Assembly (NCBI GenBank): GCA_001599915.1
Contig: BCIG01000004.1
Span: 1 to 64,000 of the forward strand
Reading direction: 5' to 3'
Length of the DNA stretch: 64,000 nt
From: Symbiotaphrina buchneri
Taxonomy: Eukaryota > Ascomycota > Symbiotaphrinales > Symbiotaphrinaceae
Positions 58,817 to 64,000 of the stretch are shown in pieces. Within the stretch, counting starts at the first letter, position 1; every line of letters begins with the position of its first letter. The notes below the pieces were generated by a model. It was not told where the DNA came from, ran no database searches, and saw nothing but the letters and a program-made list of their open reading frames with translations. The translations under genes and the position numbers were made by a program.

Positions 58817-60049
58817 GGCGTATGGTTATTCGCGCTCGCGTTCCAACTGGGAGTGGTGGACAAGGGTGTCGCGTGGATGGGAGAAGAAAGACCAGCACAA
58901 TCGGCGTGACGACGTGTCTGGGAAGCGGAAGTCAAGGAAAGGAACGACAAGAATGGAAGACCTGGCTGTTACAGAAGGTGAAAACGAGCCAGGACTGTAG
59001 ATGACCCGGATCTTAAAAAGGGACTGGCTGTCTCGGCGAAGAAATGGTACCGGAGAGACCGTGAAAAAGGAGCCGAGGGAAGGGAAGGTTGCGGATGCAA
59101 AGTTTAGGTTTAGGCTTGAATGCCAATCAATTGGCGAGCTTGTGAAATTTTCATTTGATCACCAACCGATCGCCCACTGAGTGCTTTCTCAGGGAGACAT
59201 ACTACTACGGTACACATATTTCAAGAATCTCTACTCAAGAAAGAAGTTGTTGTCGGTCCTCTACGGGGACGACAAGTACGTGTAGTACATCGCGGAAGTT
59301 ATTGACGATAGGGCTGAACCTCAAGGAGCGGAGACGGGAGACAGCATGCGCTTATGACATGTGGGATAGATTGAACACCATAGGTCAGTATTTTATCCGA
59401 GGCACAACAGTGTAGTACACCGTATCCAAATTTGATACTTTACCAACGTTCTGAATTCACCATGACCCATGTGTATGAAGCCATCAAGTGCAGCTACTAC
59501 CTTCGTAAGCTGCTATGTACGAAAGATGTTGGCGTAAAAATCCTAAAAGCGCAATGCACGGAACAAACAATAGGCATGTTACCAAATCAGTCAATCTTGG
59601 GAGCAGCCCGGCAAACAACAGTACGGATTTTAGATACGTAGCTACTGCCCATCTTCACGGATGCAACAGTGACGTCCAGAAATCTACGAAAAACGCCGAG
59701 AAGATCTGCCCCTTTTTACACCATTCCCATTCCAGCGGCGTCGGAAGAGTACCAGGGACGAAGTAGTGGCTACTTGTTTCTCTCCGGAGATACGTCGCCT
59801 TTCTGAGTAATTTGTACCTTACACACCTAAGGTACAGACACTCTGCCGAATACTTCGTACTTAGCAGTACCGCTGCTCGGCGGATATTTCTTCCCCTTCC
59901 AGTGTCCCGGTTGTCACACCACACACACTGGGCACGGCACCGCACTACCAAGCAAAAGTAAACTCGCAGCTTGTAACTCAACCTCACTCGCCCGACCTGC
60001 CCCCGTCTCCATCAGCCAGCACCTGAGTTCCTCATCAGAGCCCAACGCA
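58817..60049. other. Divergent region elongase / COX6
   Basis: A 1.23-kb region. Holds an inverted CCAAT pair (59122-59135) and AT-rich promoter sequence. Short ORFs without family features occur throughout. No RNA gene was recognised. Confidence 0.55.
59122..59135. promoter_or_regulatory. Inverted CCAAT pair, possible HAP site
   Basis: GCCAATCAATTGGC holds a CCAAT in each direction, two bases apart, 306 bp upstream of the elongase start and 915 bp upstream of the COX6 start. The HAP/CBC complex binds CCAAT and regulates respiratory genes in fungi; use here is inference. Confidence 0.35.
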
Positions 60050-60842
60050 ATGGCCTCCACAAGCCTCCTCCGCCTGGCCACCCGGCGGGCTGCTCCAGCG
60101 TTCTTCCGCTCCTCTTACACCATCCAGCGCGCTCCCATCGCTGCCTGTGTCTCGTCATCCGCGGCAGCCATCGCCAGCTTCAGCTCCTCGGCCCCTGCCG
60201 CGGTCATCGCGGCGGCCTCTCCCGCTGGCGGTGGTGGCGCGGATCCTCATCACGAAGAGAGCTTCGAGGAGTTCAGTGCGAGGTACGCTGCTGCCATTGA
60301 GTCCTGTTGACGATGTGCTCTTTCTGCCGGCTTGGCGGGATCGATTCCCTTCGATCATCAATACTTCAGGACTTTTATTAACGGATGCGGAATAGGTACG
60401 AGAAGGAGTTCGACCAAGTGCAGGATGTTTTCGAGCTCCAGGTATGCTCAATGGCTGCAGATAGACGCTGGAAAGGTCCCCGCTAATACCCGATGCTCCG
60501 TCACAGCGCAACCTCAACAACGCATTTGCCTACGATCTCGTCCCCGCACCATCGGTTATCACTGCTGCTCTTAAGGCTGCAAGACGCGTGAACGACTTCC
60601 CCACCGCTGTTCGGATTTTCGAAGGTGCGTCGACAGTGTATATTGGATATTACCCATGCGTCGGATCTCTTGGCGGATCGATCATCGTCCTCAAGCTCAA
60701 TTGCTGACTTTTCCGCTATGCAGGTATCAAGGCAAAGGTCGAGAACAAGCGTCAATACGAAGAATACCTGGATGAGCTGAAGCCTCTGCGGGAGGAACTG
60801 GGTGTCGTATTGAAGGAGGACCTGTACCCTGAGTCGGCATAG
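60050..60842 (+). CDS. COX6: Cytochrome c oxidase subunit VI (COX6 / mammalian Va)
   Basis: Nuclear-encoded subunit of respiratory complex IV, facing the matrix. Four exons join in frame: 60050-60282, 60396-60441, 60507-60624, 60724-60842, giving 171 residues. The first 50 residues are an Arg/Ala/Ser-rich presequence without acids (SLLRLATRRAAPAFFRSS), as expected for import. The family body reads FEEFSARYEKEFDQVQDVFELQ, NNAFAYDLVPAPSVI, AARRVNDFPTAVRIFEGIKAKVEN and EYLDELKPLREELG. A Gly-rich linker (PAGGGGADPHHEE) precedes it. Convergent with the KTR-type gene, divergent from the elongase. Confidence 0.95.
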
Positions 60843-61361
60843 AGAGTATACTGTTCGGTCTTTTCGGGAGCGGTTTCGAATGACGATGCATGGGAGGGGC
60901 CCGGTCTCCGTCAAGTAGGCCTCAACCAGGCGATGACTATTGGCAGATTCCGGTGTTGTAACACAGATAAACATGTACAGCATCTACTTTTGCCTTGGAC
61001 CATGCTCTTGCAGCTGCATCATCATTGGGCAACTCCACGGAAACTCGACTTGGATCTGGATATATTACTGTCTGACTAACCACTATAGCACACAATGTTT
61101 GTACATGGAGGCTTTGCAGAAAGCTCCTCCGACCTATTTGCCCCCACTGCCAAATATCACCCGAGAACGCCTGCAATGTTGTAATGCCCTCGCCCATAAT
61201 GTCCTGCCTCCTCGTGGCAGCTTCATAATGCTGATATGTCGAACAAAATTGGTCCGACTGATATAAACCCGTCTAGCCGGAATGCACGTATTTTGACATG
61301 ATCCAGACGTTTGGATACGAGAATACTGACAGCAAACGTGTGATAGGCAGGCTCAACTAGC
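60843..61361. other. Convergent 3' flanks of COX6 and KTR gene
   Basis: A 519-bp region. Nothing was recognised beyond AT-rich 3' flank sequence. Confidence 0.5.
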
Positions 61362-62741
61362 TCAGCCCATGCCTACGTATTTGAACCAGAGCGGTCGGCA
61401 ATCTTCCTTATGTAACCAAGCTTCGCCGTCCGTAAACCGCCCAGTGACGCACCCCTGACATTTGGGCGAGTTAGGGCAATTGAAGAAGGGAATATGTTGG
61501 TAACCAATATCACGGAACCTTTTCAGACATCATCAGCATTATCATTGCATTATATCCCGGGGAGTGTCGCATAGGCTACTCACCAATGGATCTTGCTGGC
61601 ATCCTCGAAGAGACCCAGCGCTACTGAATGTACAGGTGCGTCACCCCATCGCTCATAGAAGAAGCCACCTGCACGGTCCAGATGGTTGAAGTAATCTTCA
61701 TAAGCCGGGCTTCGCCAGAACTCCATATCGGCAATCTCGAAGTTGGACCAAAAGTGGCAGGTCGAGTAGCCGTTTGCCTTGAAATTATGGTCGGGCCGTC
61801 GTACATTGTCCGTCAACCAATTCATGGCGTTATTGCCATGGATGTATTCCGGATGTGCGGCGAGGAATTTAATAGTTTCCGGCCAGAGCGTAGGTATGCT
61901 TTCGGGTGCATCGTAGAGATTTATGGTAAAACCATAGGTTTTGTTGTTGTCCTGCATGTATCGAAAGACATCATAGTCGATGTCACAGAAGAAGTGGACC
62001 TTTGGTTCGACCCGCCAGTAGAATCGGGTGTTGGCTAACGCCGGGTGCTTATAAAATAACCCGCTATTCCATCGGCACATTTTGTGGTAGGACATCATAT
62101 CACCATATTGGATACCTTGCTCTTTGAGTATCTTGGCGGACTCCTGAAAGAGGTCCTCGTTGATCCATGGTGGAGTCTCCCAATGCTCCTTCGGTATAAC
62201 CTCTGAATTGAAAGTTAGCTGATTACGGCCCCATAACCGTCAGAGCTCAAAACTACCGTAGTTACACTGGGCATTCGTGACTGCCTTTGTAGCCCTTTTG
62301 AACTCTTCCGTAAAGGGGACATCGTTGAAAAACGTCCATGGATAGTTGAACTTCTTGTTCCATGTTCTCTCCAAATCTCTCATCGCCTGTAACATGCCTG
62401 CCAACTCCTCGTTTCGCACCAGGGCGAGAAGAGTTGCATTTATGCGGTCAGAGTGAGGATTATCCGGCGCATAATTGTTGCCATTCACTCTTGCCAAGAC
62501 TCCTTTCGGTTCTCCAGTGGCTGCACGCTTTGAAGTCAGAGCTGGGGTCTTGAGAGTTGATCAGGGGAAAGGAAGACGCACGGTCAAGGTTCGGATCATG
62601 GTCGAGGTCGCCCGTGAGTCTGTTTGGGTCGGTTCCAGGGATATGGTAGGATGAGGGCGATCTCCAGATGTGGATGGCCAAAAAGGAGAAGAGGATGAGG
62701 GAGACCAGTGCCAGGACGCGCACCGGCTTTGCCACGACCAT
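61362..62741 (-). CDS. Alpha-1,2-mannosyltransferase, KRE2/MNT1/KTR family (GT15)
   Basis: Golgi type-II membrane enzyme that adds alpha-1,2-mannose to O- and N-glycans of cell-wall proteins. Four exons join in frame: 62741-62582, 62520-62257, 62202-61584, 61518-61362, giving 399 residues. Short cytoplasmic N-terminus (MVVAKPVR), one membrane span (LALVSLILFSFLAIHIW) and a stem with Pro/Asp. The GT15 core is present: ALVRNEELAGM, NYPWTFFNDVPF, KMCRWNSG, RVEPKVHFFCDI, FTINLYDAPESIPTLWPE, STCHFWSNFEIADM and YERWGDAPVHSVALG, including the R-W-G-D block. The last exon codes IPFFNCPNSPKC with two Cys of the conserved C-terminus. Which KTR member it is cannot be decided. Divergent from the GCP5-like gene. 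Confidence 0.95.
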
Positions 62742-63134
62742 CCTGAGCCGGAGGCACTGCCAGATCTACTGGCAGCGGTGTGGATCTATCTCGACGTCGA
62801 GGACATTAATAGAAGCCCTACCAAGGTTGAAGCTCTGTCTGTGATACTCCGGTGACGAATCAGGAGTTGCTGGACTTGGAGGACTCGAACGACCTTACCT
62901 CAGCTAGCGTATGACGCGCTAGATTGATTTTGACTGTTTCAGGGTGGGCTTACACTAGCGCCCGTTTATGCTTGTTGCTATTGACGCGCCGCGCGCTAAG
63001 AATATACGACTGAAGGCCATCTCCACGCGGAGATGTAAGAGCTATCATGCTCCAAACCATGAATGCCATCAGGGCTTCCCGATCGTGACAGTCCGTATCA
63101 ACATGACTGACATGTAGATGACATATCCGGCATT
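62742..63134. other. Divergent region KTR gene / GCP5-like gene
   Basis: A 393-bp region with a tRNA-like relic and a perfect 6-bp hairpin (62904-62922, CTAGCG...CGCTAG, 7-nt loop). No other gene was seen. Confidence 0.5.
62871..62945 (-). pseudogene. tRNA-like relic with hairpin
   Basis: The minus strand has the B-box word GTTCGAGTCC, followed by CTCC and then AAGTCCA at 62871, at tRNA-like spacing. Twenty bases upstream is a stable stem (CTAGCG/CGCTAG) with a 7-nt loop (CGTCATA), in the place of an anticodon arm. No pairing 5' acceptor was found and the T-stem is imperfect, so a functional tRNA is unlikely. It shares the 10-bp B-box word with the relic at 47063. Confidence 0.3.
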
Positions 63135-64000
63135 ATGGCGCATAATCTCCGGCTCGAGGCTCTTACAGATGAGCTCATAACGCTCATCACAGGGCTCTCT
63201 TCCGATGTAGGCTTGCGCCTACTGTGGCTAAGCCGTTACTCTTTCAGCTGACTTCTGTCTACCTTAGGTTGATGCGCATAATTACGGACTTTGCAGGCAG
63301 TTCGTAGGACAGAGTCTCAAATCCCACAATTTCGGTCGGACCAACCAGTTCGAAGTTCAAGAACGTGTTGAAGGCCTTGATGAGAAGTTCCGAATCTTTG
63401 ATGGTGATGACCTAGCAGATGCGCTACGAGATCGCCTGAGGGAACTCTCGGAAAAGAAATACAAATGGGAACCTGATGTCCTGGCCTTGCTTCTACAGCT
63501 CTCGGATAGACCTACAAGCAAGTCGAACATTGAAGATCTCGAGAAGCTCAAGCCACCGGAAGAGCCTCCACCACTTACATGGTCTGACATTATTGCTGAG
63601 GAGCCATTAGACGAAGAAGGGATCTGGGACAATGTTGATTTCGCCGACGATAGCTCTGAAGATGGCTTTGAAGAGGAAAGCATTGAAGGCTCGCAGCATA
63701 CAGAGCATACAGCCCCTTCCAGTGTGGATGAAGGCCCGGATCGAAGAATGCAATCTCTACTTGTTCCCCCTGAGACTGAAATTCTCAAGGACATTGAGGA
63801 TGCCCAGTTCTGGAAGCACCAAGTCTGCTTAGGCCCTGACGAGGTTGCCAGGTCAATTGATACCGAGGATGGTGAACAAATATGGAGAGTTACCGAACTT
63901 CAGGTGATCCGGGAGGTCCTGTTCATGGTTTCCGGTTTACCCACTTCGCTCTTCACTGAAGAGGTAGGAAAAGTCTCTCTGCGCCACAAATATGCCTTGG
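63135..64000 (+). CDS. Gamma-tubulin complex component, GCP5/Mod21-like (3' end beyond window)
   Basis: Exon 1 is 63135-63206 (24 codons); exon 2 starts at 63268 and runs past base 64000, both in frame. The N-terminal 24 residues are a helix (HNLRLEALTDELITLITGL). Exon 2 has FVGQSLKSHNFGRTNQFEVQ and LSEKKYKWEPDVLALLLQLSDRP, then an acidic stretch (EEPPPLTWSDIIAEEPLDEEG), and reaches IREVLFMVSGLPTSLF, the GCP-type grip block. This order matches the GCP5/Mod21 group of gamma-tubulin ring-complex subunits, which nucleate microtubules at spindle poles. About 270 residues are visible; the Spc97/98 core beyond that is outside the window, so the assignment is provisional. Divergent from the KTR gene. 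Confidence 0.75.

Noticed and set aside
1-64000. LTR, Polinton or other virus-like elements, DNA transposons, CRISPR arrays
   Set aside because: No reverse transcriptase, integrase, capsid, polymerase or transposase frames, no terminal repeats, and no spacer-repeat arrays were seen.

Overview
The window looks like nuclear chromosomal DNA of a filamentous ascomycete, most likely a member of the Eurotiales (Aspergillus/Penicillium-like). The evidence is the compact layout, many short introns (mostly 45-80 nt, with GTRNGT donors, CTAAY/CTGAC branch points and YAG acceptors), several proteins that read like Eurotiales orthologues, and fungus-specific families (DUF3292, KRE2/KTR mannosyltransferase, ELO elongase). 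No bacterial, viral or LTR-type element was recognised. For most multi-exon genes I joined the exons by hand; every junction reported as checked keeps the reading frame and restores the family sequence.

Layout from left to right. (1) 1-12.5 kb: the 5' part of a DUF3292/GRAM-like membrane protein (-), MCM5 (-), and VPS54 (+) sharing an upstream region with MCM5 that carries two MluI cell-cycle boxes; then a long non-coding stretch ending in a small 83-residue ORF. (2) 13.5-15.4 kb: an unknown 467-residue protein (-). (3) 17.5-27.6 kb: glycogen synthase GSY1 (+), farnesyl diphosphate synthase ERG20 (-), the anaphase-promoting-complex subunit CDC23/APC8 (+), and an unusual ATP-dependent DNA ligase without a visible BRCT domain (-). 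(4) 28.3-36.2 kb: dynamin-like VPS1 (-), glutamine-dependent NAD+ synthetase QNS1 (+), and V-ATPase catalytic subunit VMA1 (-, intein-free). (5) 38.5-49.6 kb: GID7/WDR26-type subunit of the GID/CTLH ubiquitin ligase (+), a proline-directed-site-rich protein with a KEN box (-), ribokinase (+), an NTF2-like protein (-), a 139-residue orphan (+) and a BTB/POZ-like protein (-). (6) 50.2-56 kb: FAL1/eIF4A-III (-) and PRP9/SF3a60 (+) back to back, then a low-complexity 689-residue protein (-). (7) 57.6-64 kb: ELO fatty-acid elongase (-), cytochrome c oxidase subunit COX6 (+), a KTR-family alpha-1,2-mannosyltransferase (-) and the start of a gamma-tubulin complex GCP5/Mod21-like subunit (+).

The genes are mainly housekeeping and no operon-like or secondary-metabolite cluster is visible. 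Three functional links stand out: replication and cell cycle (MCM5, CDC23, the KEN-box protein, the GCP5-like protein); endomembrane traffic and vacuole (VPS54, VPS1, VMA1); and the divergent splicing pair FAL1/PRP9. The points most worth a second look are a probable GC-AG intron and a stop-free 48-nt intron in QNS1, a second stop-free 48-nt intron in GID7, very small 5' coding exons in VMA1 and VPS1, the BRCT-less ligase, the KEN-box protein with MluI boxes upstream, a 17-bp tandem duplication just before the PRP9 start, and two decayed tRNA-like sequences.
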